Source: Oscillospiraceae bacterium
Lineage (GTDB): Bacteria; Bacillota_A; Clostridia; Oscillospirales; Oscillospiraceae
DNA: 37,361 nucleotides
Direction: 5' to 3'
Assembly (NCBI GenBank): GCA_017459865.1
Contig: JAFUCD010000019.1
Location: forward strand, 1 to 37,361
The position numbers and the translations under genes were made by a program. Within the stretch, counting starts at the first letter, position 1. Every line of letters begins with the position of its first letter. Below the pieces are notes generated by a model. The model saw only the letters and a program-made list of their open reading frames with translations, had not been told where the DNA came from and did not search any database. Shown here in pieces: positions 16,985-24,590 of this stretch.

Positions 16985-16987
16985 CCC

Positions 16988-17437
16988 TTATTTCCCTCTG
17001 CGGCGTCCGCGGTTGCGGTCGCTGTAGAGACGGTTGCCGGCGATGCGGCTGTCGGATTCCTGCATGAAATGCTTCAGACGGTCTTCGAAGGAGGCGTCGT
17101 TCGTCGGACCGTGCACCATGCCGCCGGACGCGCCGCCGGAGCTCGTGCGCGGGGCGCCCGAACGCTGGGGACGCGCGGTGCGGCGCTGCTCGGCCTGCGG
17201 CTGTTCCTCGGCGCGCTTGATGGAGAGGTTGATCTTGCCCTCCGGCGTGATGGCGAGCACCTTGACCTTCACGGTCTGACCGACCTGCAGAAAGTCGTTC
17301 ACGTCCGCAACATAGGCCGCGGCGATCTCCGAGATGTGGACCAGACCGCTCTTGCGATCCGGCAGACTGACGAACGCACCGAACTTTGCGATGCTGGTGA
17401 CGGTGCCCTCGAGGACGGCTCCTACTTCGATTTCCAT
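16988..17437 (-). CDS. yabR: S1-domain RNA-binding protein, YabR-like
   Basis: A 149-residue cytoplasmic protein. Residues 1-75 form an S1 RNA-binding domain (GAVLEGTVTSIAKFGAFVSL, GLVHISEI, VKVKVLAITPEGKINLSIK). A Gln/Arg/Gly-rich disordered region follows, then a short tail FEDRLKHFMQESDSRIAGN found at the end of clostridial YabR-type proteins, and a basic end RNRGRRRGK. The family binds RNA or ribosomes; the precise role is unclear. It follows divIC in the classical yab gene order and is last in the unit. Confidence 0.9.
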   Translation of the reverse strand: MEIEVGAVLEGTVTSIAKFGAFVSLPDRKSGLVHISEIAAAYVADVNDFLQVGQTVKVKVLAITPEGKINLSIKRAEEQPQAEQRRTARPQRSGAPRTSSGGASGGMVHGPTNDASFEDRLKHFMQESDSRIAGNRLYSDRNRGRRRGK

Positions 17438-17460
17438 AAGGTTCGCAGCTCCTTGCTGTT

Positions 17461-17739
17461 TTAATTGCTGGTGTCGTAGAAGATCTTCTCGCCGGGCTTC
17501 ACGAGTCCGAGCTTGTCCCGGGCGATCTCTTCCTTGGTTTCGTCATCGTCGCTGTGCGCGATCTGATATTCGAGCGCGGCGTTTTCTTCGGTCAGCTCCT
17601 GCGTCTGCTGCTCCAGCTGGCTGATCTGCCCCTGCAGGGAGCGGGTCTCGGCGTGGATCATCGCGAGCCGTACCGCGGCGTACAGGACGATCGCCAGAAG
17701 AATGATCTTCGTAATGATGCCTGCCCGTTTGATTTTCAT
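17461..17739 (-). CDS. divIC: DivIC/FtsB-family cell-division protein
   Basis: A 92-residue bitopic protein: a short basic N-terminus, a membrane span (about 9-26), a coiled coil (about 28-62, ETRSLQGQISQLEQQTQELTEE region) and the family end EEIARDKLGLVKPGEKIFY. DivIC works at the septum with FtsL and DivIB to control septal peptidoglycan synthesis. The gene order yabP-yabQ-divIC-yabR supports this name over other FtsB-like proteins. Its start lies inside the yabQ reading frame, and AGGATT-type spacing leaves only a modest SD (GGGAGG). Confidence 0.92.
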   Translation of the reverse strand: MKIKRAGIITKIILLAIVLYAAVRLAMIHAETRSLQGQISQLEQQTQELTEENAALEYQIAHSDDDETKEEIARDKLGLVKPGEKIFYDTSN

Positions 17740-18211
17740 GGTGTGTAATCCTCCCGTCGTCAGACGAACGGTTTTTCAAATGTTTAAATTGTATTCTAAT
17801 GCAAGATTTCGATTTTGGAAAGTCTTTTTTTTCAATTTTCCGAAAATTTTTAAATTTTATTTCACATTTACGAAGCGGCCGTCCCAAAAACCTGACATAT
17901 CCGGCGATTTTATCAACAGCGTGGCGGAAGACCGGCAGCAAAAACCGGCTGAGCGTGAGCCCGTAGAGCAGCACGCCGAGCCCGGCGAACAGCAGCGTGT
18001 CGAGCCCCGCGCGCCCCGCGCCGGAGCGCAGCCCCAGCAGAAACAGCCCCGCGAACACGATCAGCGCGTACAGGACGTCCAGCGCCGCCCGGCCGAGCGC
18101 GCGGCATTTTGCGCGCGGCGCGCGCAGCGCGTCGAACACCAGCCCGAGCGCGAAGCCCAGCGTGAGCGACAGCGCCGCGAACACCGCCTGATCCTGTACC
18201 GAGGTCCTCAT
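17543..18211 (-). CDS. yabQ: Spore cortex biosynthesis membrane protein YabQ, with reading frame running into divIC
   Basis: A protein with four likely membrane spans in residues 8-100 (FAALSLTLGFALGLVFDALR, LYALIVFAGLFLLGL, LLFAGLGVLLYGLTLS), then the basic tail KSCIRIQFKHLKN usual at the C-terminus of clostridial YabQ (about 135-148). YabQ is needed for spore cortex formation in Bacillus. The frame does not stop there but continues 197 nt inside divIC in another frame. Those last 66 or so residues (HHENQTGRHHYEDH...) look like out-of-frame divIC, not evolved protein. Either the native stop was lost or a frameshift lies near 17760. The start overlaps the yabP stop by 4 nt. Confidence 0.82.
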   Translation of the reverse strand: MRTSVQDQAVFAALSLTLGFALGLVFDALRAPRAKCRALGRAALDVLYALIVFAGLFLLGLRSGAGRAGLDTLLFAGLGVLLYGLTLSRFLLPVFRHAVDKIAGYVRFLGRPLRKCEIKFKNFRKIEKKDFPKSKSCIRIQFKHLKNRSSDDGRITHHENQTGRHHYEDHSSGDRPVRRGTARDDPRRDPLPAGADQPAGAADAGADRRKRRARISDRAQRR

Positions 18212-18498
18212 CCGAAGAGCTTCGCCCAGAAGCCCTCGCCCCGCTGCGGCGTGTCGGCGTACAACAGCTCGTCCACGTTCCCGTCGATGCCGAGCTCCCC
18301 GGTCTCGATGGCGAGCCGGCCGACGTGCAGCTCGCTGCCGCGCACGATCAGATTGCCGCGCGCCGTGCGCATCTCCACCTCCTCCTCGTCGAAGCGCAGC
18401 ACCTCGTCCACGCCCGTCACGGTCAGCTTCCCGCGCTCGGTGAGCGTCACGGCGTGCGCGCGCGTCACGGTCGGGTTTTTCTTGTCCTCATATGCCAT
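18208..18498 (-). CDS. yabP: Sporulation protein YabP
   Basis: A 96-residue, beta-rich, soluble protein of the YabP/YqfC family: HAVTLTERGKLTVTGVDEVL, EEEVEMRTARGNLIVRGSEL and HVGRLAIETGELGIDGNVDEL. In Bacillus YabP is a mother-cell protein required for the spore cortex. The SD GGAGG is 9 nt from the ATG. It is first in the yabP-yabQ-divIC-yabR unit; a sigma-E-type promoter would be expected but none is clear in the short upstream region. Confidence 0.92.
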   Translation of the reverse strand: MAYEDKKNPTVTRAHAVTLTERGKLTVTGVDEVLRFDEEEVEMRTARGNLIVRGSELHVGRLAIETGELGIDGNVDELLYADTPQRGEGFWAKLFG

Positions 18499-18601
18499 GC
18501 GATCTTACCTCCCGAAGTGGTTTCCGTTTCAGCCTATGCGCGCGGGCGGCGGGCTATGCCCCGCGCGGGAAAACCACTTGCCAGAGCTGCTGTACCATGG
18601 T

Positions 18602-18907
18602 ATGCTGAAAAAACTCTGGGCGGTCGAAAAGGGCATCACGCTCGGCACGAGCGACACGACGTTCTCGCCGAACGATCCCTGCACCCGCGCGCATGTCGTG
18701 ACGTTCCTCTGGAGAGCGGAGGGACAGCCGGATGCGAGCGGCGCGAATCCGTTTGCGGACGTCGCCTCGGGACAGTATTATTACAGCGCGGTCCTCTGGG
18801 CGGTATCGAAGAACATCACGCAGGGCACGAGCGCGAGCACGTTCAGCCCGGACAACCCGTGCACCAGAGCGCAGATCGTGACGTTCCTGTACAGGGACAT
18901 GAAGTAA
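18602..18907 (+). pseudogene. SLH-domain gene remnant, 5' end lost
   Basis: About 101 codons reading AVEKGITLGTSDTTFSPNDP, CTRAHVVTFLWRAEG, FADVASGQYYYSAVLWAV and TRAQIVTFLYRDMK: one SLH repeat lacking its start and one complete repeat. They are close to the repeats of the protein at 284-2629. There is no signal peptide or upstream domain, and the frame becomes meaningless before LWAVEKG (about 18612), next to a palindromic GC-rich stretch (18520-18570). A normal terminator follows, so this is the 3' end of a former surface-protein gene. Confidence 0.8.
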
Positions 18908-18927
18908 AGAAAGCAGACAAGACGCAG

Positions 18928-18960
18928 CCCGGCGCGGGGTTCCCCGCGCCGGGAATTTTT
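18928..18960 (+). terminator. Terminator of the SLH remnant
   Basis: A perfect 12-bp stem CCCGGCGCGGGG with a TT loop is followed by AATTTTT. Confidence 0.9.
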
Positions 18961-18996
18961 GCGTGCATGACGGTGGCGCGGCGGTGACTGTGACAC

Positions 18997-19400
18997 GGCG
19001 GGGCACAGGTCCCCGCCCTACGGCGCATGAACCCGATCAGCCGCACCCTGTAGGGCGGCCACCCGTGGGCCGCCGTGTCCGCCGGACACACGGCGGGGCA
19101 CAGGTCCCCGCCCTACGGCGCATGGACCCGATCAGCCGCACCCCGTAGGGCGGCCACCCGTGGGCCGCCGCTTCCGCCGGACACACGGCGGGGCACAGGT
19201 CCCCGCCCTACGGCGCATGAACCCGATCAGCCGCACCCTGTAGGGCGGCCACCCGTGGGCCGCCGTGTCCGCCGGACACACGGCGGGGCACAATTCCCCG
19301 CCCTACGGCGCATGAACCCGACCAGCCGCACCCCGTAGGGCGGCCACCCGTGGGCCGCCGCTTCCGCCGCACGCATGGCGGGGCCCAGGTCCCCGCCCTG
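18997..19400. repeat. Tandem array of 95-bp units of GTAG-headed inverted hairpins (REP/BIME-like)
   Basis: Hairpin B (GGCGGGG-stem, ending CCCTAC) starts at 18997, 19092, 19187, 19282 and 19377, exactly 95 bp apart. Hairpin A (GTAG then GGCGGCC-stem) starts at 19050, 19145, 19240 and 19335. Each unit is B inverted, 28 nt, A, then 16-17 nt. Read in the GTAG direction, A is GTAG-GGCGGCC-ACCCGTG-GGCCGCC and B is GTAG-GGCGGGG-ACCTGTG-CCCCGCC. The fifth B copy is incomplete and lacks the TAC. No coding sequence is supported here. Confidence 0.92.
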
Positions 19401-19419
19401 ATGCTTTTTTGAGTGAAGC

Positions 19420-19471
19420 GTGAAGAATGAATGGTGAATCATTGTGGTGTCGCTTCGCGACGGATCGGATA
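19420..19471. repeat. Half copy of the 100-bp MITE-like element
   Basis: It begins GTGAAGAATGAATGGTGAATC, continues ATTGTGGTGTCGC and TTCGCGAC, and so matches one terminus plus the first hairpin of the element at 16830-16929. The other terminus is missing. Confidence 0.6.
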
Positions 19472-19535
19472 TGGGCGGCGTCGGGAGAACGATGCGGATT
19501 CGCCCGGGTGCGGCGGGGGCGGCGGTGCGTGCCGC

Positions 19536-19731
19536 GCGGGCGGATGGTATCCGCCCCTACATGCGCAACGAAAACAACACACACCCGTAGGGGCGGTTTA
19601 CGAATCGCCCGTGTCCGATGCCCTCCGCGCCGACGGCAACGTACCCGTAGGGGAGGGGCTTGCCCCTCCCGTGTCCGATGACCGCCGCACCAATGGCAAC
19701 GCATCTGTAGGGGCGGATATCATCCGCCCGC
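19536..19731. repeat. Second GTAG-hairpin family, 60-bp period
   Basis: Four hairpins with the head GTAGGGG: one inverted at 19536-19560, then three direct at 19587, 19647 and 19707, spaced exactly 60 bp. Stem cores differ: GGGCGGTT/AATCGCCC with a G-T pair, GGGAGGGGC/GCCCCTCCC, and GGGCGGAT/ATCCGCCC. The spacer contains a repeated TGTCCGATG-type sequence. The remainder of 19472-19795 shows no gene. Confidence 0.85.
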
Positions 19732-19795
19732 CTCCTGCGTTTCCCGCCGGATCAGCGGGATATGCCGCAGGGTACGTCTTGCACGATACCCGACA

Positions 19796-19824
19796 TTGAC
19801 ACTTTATTTTATTTCATGTATAAT
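19796..19824 (+). promoter_or_regulatory. Consensus SigA-type promoter
   Basis: TTGACA (19796-19801), a 17-bp spacer and TATAAT (19819-19824) form a perfect consensus. It lies about 48 nt before the methyltransferase ATG and may serve the whole following ECF-truA run. Confidence 0.9.
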
Positions 19825-19871
19825 GATATATTGTATAACTGGGATTTTATGGTTTTTACAGGAGATTCGAC

Positions 19872-20735
19872 ATGTGGCTTGCGGACCAATGGAAGGATTA
19901 TGAGCTGCTGGATTGTTCCGGCGGGGAGAAGCTGGAGCGCTGGGGCGACATCACGCTCGTGCGCCCGGACCCGCAGGCGATCTGGCGCACCGAGCGGCGC
20001 GACCCGCGCTGGCGGCATCCGGCGGGGCGCTATTCCCGCAGCGAGACCGGAGGCGGCAGCTGGGACAAGGGCCGTCTGCCCGAGCGCTGGACCGTGCGCT
20101 ATGGCGACCTGACCTTCTATGTCAAGCCCATGAACTTCAAGCACACGGGGCTCTTCCCGGAGCAGGCCGTGAACTGGGACTTCGCCATGGATCAGATCCG
20201 CGGCGCCGGACGTCCGATCTCTGTCCTGAATCTCTTCGGCTACACGGGCGCGGCGACGGTCGCGTGCGCGGCGGCGGGCGCGAGCGTCTGCCATGTGGAC
20301 GCGGCGAAGGGCATGGTCGCCTGGGGCAAGGAAAACGCGCAGGCGAGCGGCGTCATCGACCGCCCGATCCGCTGGATCGTGGACGACTGCGCGAAGTTCG
20401 TCGAGCGTGAGATCCGCCGCGGACACAAATACGACGCGATCATCATGGACCCGCCGAGCTATGGGCGCGGCCCCGGCGGCGAGGTCTGGAAGCTGGAGAA
20501 CAATCTCTGGGACTTCGTGGAGCTCGTCTCGGGCGTCCTCTCGGACGACCCCCTGTTCGTGATCCTGAATTCCTATACCACCGGCCTGAGCGCGAGCACG
20601 ATCGGCTATGTGTGCCAGAGCGTGTTCTCCCGCCGCTTCGGCGGGCGCGCCGAGTCGCAGGAGCTGGGCCTGCCGGTGACGGCAAGCGGTCTGGCGCTCC
20701 CGTGCGGTGCGACGACCCGCGTGACCTTTGACTAA
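19872..20735 (+). CDS. SAM-dependent RNA methyltransferase, RlmI/RlmK-like
   Basis: A 287-residue class I methyltransferase of the COG1092 type. An N-terminal beta-rich part (about 1-90) precedes the Rossmann domain: VLNLFGYTGAATVACAAAGA (SAM-binding loop, about 118-137), CHVDAAKGMVAWGKEN (about 140-155), VDDCAKFV (adenine-side Asp) and IIMDPPSYGRGPGGEVWKLE (about 192-211, DPPSY catalytic motif). The family methylates cytosine C5 of 23S rRNA in Enterobacteria; the target here is unknown. It lacks the PUA domain of full RlmI. The ecfA1 start lies 16 nt downstream, so the two genes are probably co-transcribed from the consensus promoter upstream. Confidence 0.87.
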   Translation: MWLADQWKDYELLDCSGGEKLERWGDITLVRPDPQAIWRTERRDPRWRHPAGRYSRSETGGGSWDKGRLPERWTVRYGDLTFYVKPMNFKHTGLFPEQAVNWDFAMDQIRGAGRPISVLNLFGYTGAATVACAAAGASVCHVDAAKGMVAWGKENAQASGVIDRPIRWIVDDCAKFVEREIRRGHKYDAIIMDPPSYGRGPGGEVWKLENNLWDFVELVSGVLSDDPLFVILNSYTTGLSASTIGYVCQSVFSRRFGGRAESQELGLPVTASGLALPCGATTRVTFD

Positions 20736-20751
20736 TTGCGAGGCTTTATCT

Positions 20752-21591
20752 ATGCAGCCGATCATCCAAGTTGAAAACTTAGAATACACCTATCCGGGCG
20801 AGGACAAGCCCGCGCTGCGCGGCGTGACGCTCGCGATCGAGCCGGGCACGTTCACCGCCGTGCTGGGGCACAACGGCTCGGGCAAGAGTACGCTCGCCAA
20901 GCACTTCAACGCCATCCTCACGCCCACGTCCGGGCGCGTGCTGGTCGACGGACTGGACACGGCGGATGAGGAGAACCTCCTCGCCGTGCGCGGCACGGTG
21001 GGCATGGTGTTCCAGAACCCGGACAACCAGATCGTCGCGAACGTGGTGGAGGACGACGTGGCCTTCGCGCCGGAAAATCTCGGCGTGGAGCCCAGGGAGA
21101 TCCGCCGCCGGGTGGACGCGGCCCTGAAGCAGGTGGGCATGTATGACTTTCGCATGCACGCGCCGCACCTTTTGTCCGGCGGACAGAAGCAGCGCGTCGC
21201 CATCGCGGGCGTGATCGCCATGCAGCCGAAGTGCATCGTCCTCGACGAGCCGACCGCCATGCTCGACCCCTCGGGCCGGCGGGAGGTCGTGTCCACGGCG
21301 CTGCGGCTCTGCCGCGAGCAGGGCATCACGGTCGTGCTCATCACGCACCACATGGACGAGTGCATCGACGCCGACCGGCTGCTCGTCATGTCGGAGGGCA
21401 AGGTCATCGCCGACGGCGCGCCGAAGGACGTCTTCGCGCAGCGCACGCTCCTGGAGTCCGAGGGGCTCGCCGTGCCGGTCACGACGGCGCTGCTGCAGGA
21501 TCTGCAGACGGCGGGGCTGGACGTGCGGACCGATGTCCTAACCGTGGACGCCTGCGCGGACACGATCGCCGCGGCGCTGCATAAAAGATAA
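20752..21591 (+). CDS. ecfA1: ECF transporter ATPase EcfA1
   Basis: A 279-residue ABC ATPase: Walker A GHNGSGKST (39-47), Q-loop FQNPDNQIVANVVEDDVAF (87-105), signature LSGGQKQR (141-148), Walker B CIVLDEP (161-167) and H-loop ITHHMDE. The VVEDDVAFAPENLG stretch after the Q-loop is diagnostic of EcfA subunits. With EcfA2 and EcfT it forms the energising module that serves separate S-components for vitamins and metals; no S-component gene is in this window. ATG 20752 is taken because a GAGG lies 8 nt upstream; an in-frame TTG at 20728 would overlap the preceding gene. Confidence 0.93.
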   Translation: MQPIIQVENLEYTYPGEDKPALRGVTLAIEPGTFTAVLGHNGSGKSTLAKHFNAILTPTSGRVLVDGLDTADEENLLAVRGTVGMVFQNPDNQIVANVVEDDVAFAPENLGVEPREIRRRVDAALKQVGMYDFRMHAPHLLSGGQKQRVAIAGVIAMQPKCIVLDEPTAMLDPSGRREVVSTALRLCREQGITVVLITHHMDECIDADRLLVMSEGKVIADGAPKDVFAQRTLLESEGLAVPVTTALLQDLQTAGLDVRTDVLTVDACADTIAAALHKR

Positions 21592-21629
21592 AGCCGAGGG
21601 AGCCCTCTGATCAGGAAGAGAGGATCGAG

Positions 21630-22178
21630 ATGGATTACGAAAAACAGGCGTTTATAAATTTTCTTCGCCCGAAGAATCAGTGGTTGATGGTTGTTTTTGG
21701 CGGCTTGTGTTTATTATGCGCGGTTTTGGCGCTTGTGGCCGGTGGGGGATTCATTTCACTGCTGTTTCTGATCCCCGGCGGCTTGCTGCCCTATGTTGCC
21801 GTCCGTGAGCAGAGCGCATATCGAAACTGGGTGAGATCTGCGGAATCGTCCGGTGCGCTGACGGGGTATCTGGAAGATTTCCGCGCGGCGGAGCAAGTCG
21901 CAAACGGGAATATCCGCTTTGGCCGACAGTATCTGTATGCCCGAAACGCTGAGAAAGTCATCGCCTATGGCGATGTGCTTCAGGTTTACCAACGCGTGCA
22001 CAAGACCAACTTTGTGGAGAGCAGCCGGAACATCACCGCCGTGGTGCGTGACGGCGATAAAACGAAAGAGGTCGCGCTCTGCCAGCTCGCGCTGCGCGGG
22101 ATGGGTGACGAGGTGGTGCGCGATGTGGTCGGTCGTCTGCTCTACAGGAATCCGAGCATCAAGGTCGGATATAAATAA
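21630..22178 (+). CDS. Two-span membrane protein, paralogue 1 within the ECF operon
   Basis: A 182-residue protein: two hydrophobic segments (about 18-38 and 41-58) and a cytosolic domain (about 70-182) that contains YLEDFRAAEQVANGNIRFGR and ARNAEKVIAYGDVLQVYQRV. The domain may be PH-like (strand-rich, with a final helix), but I recognise no family. The next gene encodes a clear paralogue: both share DFxxAE, the GxxRxGxQxLYAxN pattern, a xPYG/YAE-type strand and YQR. It begins 38 nt after ecfA1 with a purine-rich SD. Its role in the transporter operon is unknown. Confidence 0.85.
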   Translation: MDYEKQAFINFLRPKNQWLMVVFGGLCLLCAVLALVAGGGFISLLFLIPGGLLPYVAVREQSAYRNWVRSAESSGALTGYLEDFRAAEQVANGNIRFGRQYLYARNAEKVIAYGDVLQVYQRVHKTNFVESSRNITAVVRDGDKTKEVALCQLALRGMGDEVVRDVVGRLLYRNPSIKVGYK

Positions 22179-22297
22179 ATCTTTCTCATTTCGTTGGCAC
22201 CAGCACCTGAATGGGCTATGGAAGTCCGCGTTCGGTACTGCCCTCTTCGTGTGCGAGGCCATCCGCCGTTGTGGCAGAACAAAACAGGAGGGAACGC

Positions 22298-22882
22298 ATG
22301 AAACATGATATTAAGCAGATGCAGATATTCATGGGCGAAAAAATCGGCCAGGGAACGGTCGCCGGCGCGGCGCTGCTGACAGTCGGCGTCTTCATTATGT
22401 TTGCATCGCTGATCTTTGTGTTCCACGAGATGTGGAAGGTGGTGCTGATCATCGCGGTGATCGGACTGGGCATCGCCGCAGTCGGTGCGGGCGTTTATAC
22501 CGCAGCACAAAAATGGAGACGCAGAAAAACCAAATGGATCGTCGAGTTGGAGGGCACCGACGCGCTGCAGCAGCTCGTTCAGGATTTTCAGGGTGCGGAG
22601 TCGAGATTGTACGGCTCCGTGAGGCTCGGAAACGAGCAGCTCTATGCCGAGAATTTCCCGCGTCCGATTCCCTATGCGGAGATCGACCGGGCGTATCAGC
22701 GCATCGGCGGCTCTGCGTTGCTGGGAGAAGACCAAAGCGTCTGGGTGGTGCTGAACGACGAGGAGAAGACAGCGGTTCAGCTCGGTGACGCACCGACGCT
22801 CGACAAGGCCAACGATGAAGTGAAGGAGCTGTTGGATCAGCTTCTGAAAAAGAACCCGGACATTCGGATCGGGGAACAATAA
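22298..22882 (+). CDS. Two-span membrane protein, paralogue 2 within the ECF operon
   Basis: A 194-residue protein with two membrane spans (about 18-42 and 46-69), the basic stop-transfer KWRRRKTK, and a cytosolic domain. VQDFQGAESRLYGSVRLGN, QLYAENFPRPIPYAEIDRAY and QR align with the preceding gene product. The tail is longer and acidic. The start is chosen for the strong SD AGGAGG. It is followed 25 nt later by ecfA2. No function can be assigned; a regulatory or scaffolding partner of the ECF module is a guess from position only. Confidence 0.85.
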   Translation: MKHDIKQMQIFMGEKIGQGTVAGAALLTVGVFIMFASLIFVFHEMWKVVLIIAVIGLGIAAVGAGVYTAAQKWRRRKTKWIVELEGTDALQQLVQDFQGAESRLYGSVRLGNEQLYAENFPRPIPYAEIDRAYQRIGGSALLGEDQSVWVVLNDEEKTAVQLGDAPTLDKANDEVKELLDQLLKKNPDIRIGEQ

Positions 22883-22907
22883 ACACAAGCAAAAAGGACT
22901 CTTACCT

Positions 22908-23774
22908 ATGACGCCAATTTTGCAGGCGGAGGCGCTGCGCCATGTCTACAGCGCCGGTACGCCGTTTGAAAAGGTCGCGATCGACCAGATATCGCTCACG
23001 TTCGAGCCGGGACAGCTCATCGGCATCATCGGCCACACGGGCTCGGGCAAGAGCACCTTCATCCAGCATCTCAACGGACTGCTCAAGCCCACGTCCGGCA
23101 CCGTCCTCTTCGAGGGCGAGGACATCCACCGCTCCAAGGAGGCGACGCGCGACGTGCGGTTTTCCGTGGGGCTGGTGTTCCAGTATCCGGAGTATCAGCT
23201 CTTTGAGGAGACGGTCGAGAAGGACATCGCCTTCGGCCCGAAGAACATGAAGCTCCCGCCCGACGAGGTCTCGGCGCGCGTGCGCGAGGCGGCGCGGTTC
23301 GTGGGACTCAGCGAGACGCTGCTCGAGCGCTCGCCGCTGGAGCTCTCCGGCGGGCAGAAGCGCCGCATCGCCATCGCGGGCGTGATCGCCATGCGCCCGA
23401 AGGTGCTCATCCTCGATGAGCCCACCGCGGGGCTCGACCCCGGCGGCGCAAGAGCCATTTTGCAGAACATCCTCGACTACCGCCGCGAGACGGGATCGAC
23501 GGTGCTGCTCGTGACGCACAACATGGACGACGCCGCGCGCATCGCCGACCGGCTCGTCGTGTTCGATAACGGCGGCGTCGCCTTTGACGGCGCGCCGGAG
23601 ACGGTCTTTTCCCATACGCAGGCGCTGATCGACATCGGCCTTGACGTGCCGCAGAGTGCGCGCATCGCCGAGGCGCTCAGACAGCGCGGCGTGCCGCTGC
23701 CGGAGTCGATCTATACGCCCGACCAGCTCAAGACCGCCATCCTCTCAGTGAAGGGAGGCGACGCGGCATGCTGA
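22908..23774 (+). CDS. ecfA2: ECF transporter ATPase EcfA2
   Basis: A 288-residue ABC ATPase: Walker A GHTGSGKST (42-50), Q-loop FQYPEYQLFEETVEKDIAFG (91-110, the PEYQLFEETVxxDIAFG form typical of EcfA2), signature LSGGQKRR (146-153), Walker B VLILDEP (166-172) and THNMDD. It pairs with EcfA1 as the heterodimeric motor. Its last codons overlap the ecfT start by 7 nt. Confidence 0.94.
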   Translation: MTPILQAEALRHVYSAGTPFEKVAIDQISLTFEPGQLIGIIGHTGSGKSTFIQHLNGLLKPTSGTVLFEGEDIHRSKEATRDVRFSVGLVFQYPEYQLFEETVEKDIAFGPKNMKLPPDEVSARVREAARFVGLSETLLERSPLELSGGQKRRIAIAGVIAMRPKVLILDEPTAGLDPGGARAILQNILDYRRETGSTVLLVTHNMDDAARIADRLVVFDNGGVAFDGAPETVFSHTQALIDIGLDVPQSARIAEALRQRGVPLPESIYTPDQLKTAILSVKGGDAAC

Positions 23775-24571
23775 AGGACATCACGCTCGGGCAGTATTTC
23801 CCCGGCGACAGCATCGTGCATCGGCTCGACGCCCGCTGCAAGCTCATCGCGGTCGTCCTGTTCATCGTCGCCATCTTCTCGGCGCAGAGCTATGTGGGCT
23901 ACGCGCTGATGATCTGCGTCACCGGCGGCATGATCGCCCTGTCGCACATCCCGCTCAAAAGCCTCGTGCGCGGGCTCAAGCCCGTGATGATCATCATCAT
24001 CCTCACGGCGCTGCTGAACATGTTCTTCACGCCCGGCACGGAGCTGTTCCACATCTGGAAGCTCGTTTTCACGCGCGAGGGTCTCGTGCGCGCGGTGTTC
24101 ATGGTGCTGCGCATCACGCTGCTCATCGCGGGCACGTTCCTGCTGACCTACACCACGGCGCCCATCGCCCTCACGGACGGCATGGAGAGCCTGTTCAATC
24201 CCCTGAAGAAGCTGCACGTCCCGGTGCACGAGATGGCCATGATGATGAGCATGGCGCTGCGCTTCATCCCCACGCTCATCGAGGAGACGGACAAGATCAT
24301 GTCTGCCCAGCGCGCCCGCGGCGCGGACTTCGAGACCGGCAGCCTCATCCAGCGCGCCAAGGCGCTGCTGCCGCTGCTGGTGCCGCTGTTCGTCAGCGCC
24401 TTTCGCCGCGCGGACGAGCTCGCCGTCGCCATGGAGAGCCGCTGCTATCACGGCGGCGACGGCCGCACGCGCATGAAGCAGCTCGTCTGGCACGGGCGCG
24501 ACACGATCGCCCTGCTCGTGATGGCGCTCGTCGTCGCGGCGGTATACGTCCTGCGGCACTTCGGGCTGTGA
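23768..24571 (+). CDS. ecfT: ECF transporter transmembrane subunit EcfT
   Basis: A 267-residue membrane protein: the N-terminal SIVHRLDARCKLIAV typical of CbiQ/EcfT, five or six spans, and the coupling helices with MSAQRARGADFE (about 178-189, the A-R-G signature) and RRADELAVAMESRCY (about 213-227). It couples ATP hydrolysis by EcfA1/A2 to interchangeable S-components. It overlaps ecfA2 by 7 nt, which implies translational coupling. Confidence 0.94.
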   Translation: MLKDITLGQYFPGDSIVHRLDARCKLIAVVLFIVAIFSAQSYVGYALMICVTGGMIALSHIPLKSLVRGLKPVMIIIILTALLNMFFTPGTELFHIWKLVFTREGLVRAVFMVLRITLLIAGTFLLTYTTAPIALTDGMESLFNPLKKLHVPVHEMAMMMSMALRFIPTLIEETDKIMSAQRARGADFETGSLIQRAKALLPLLVPLFVSAFRRADELAVAMESRCYHGGDGRTRMKQLVWHGRDTIALLVMALVVAAVYVLRHFGL

Positions 24572-24590
24572 CGAGAGTCGCGCCTTGCCC

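Noticed and set aside
18997..19400. CRISPR-like periodic array
   Set aside because: The whole 95-bp unit is repeated; there are no unique spacers, and the units are inverted hairpin pairs. No cas genes are nearby.
19075..19704. Short repetitive open frames across the hairpin arrays
   Set aside because: They arise from the repeat sequence itself, exist in several frames and have no start signals.
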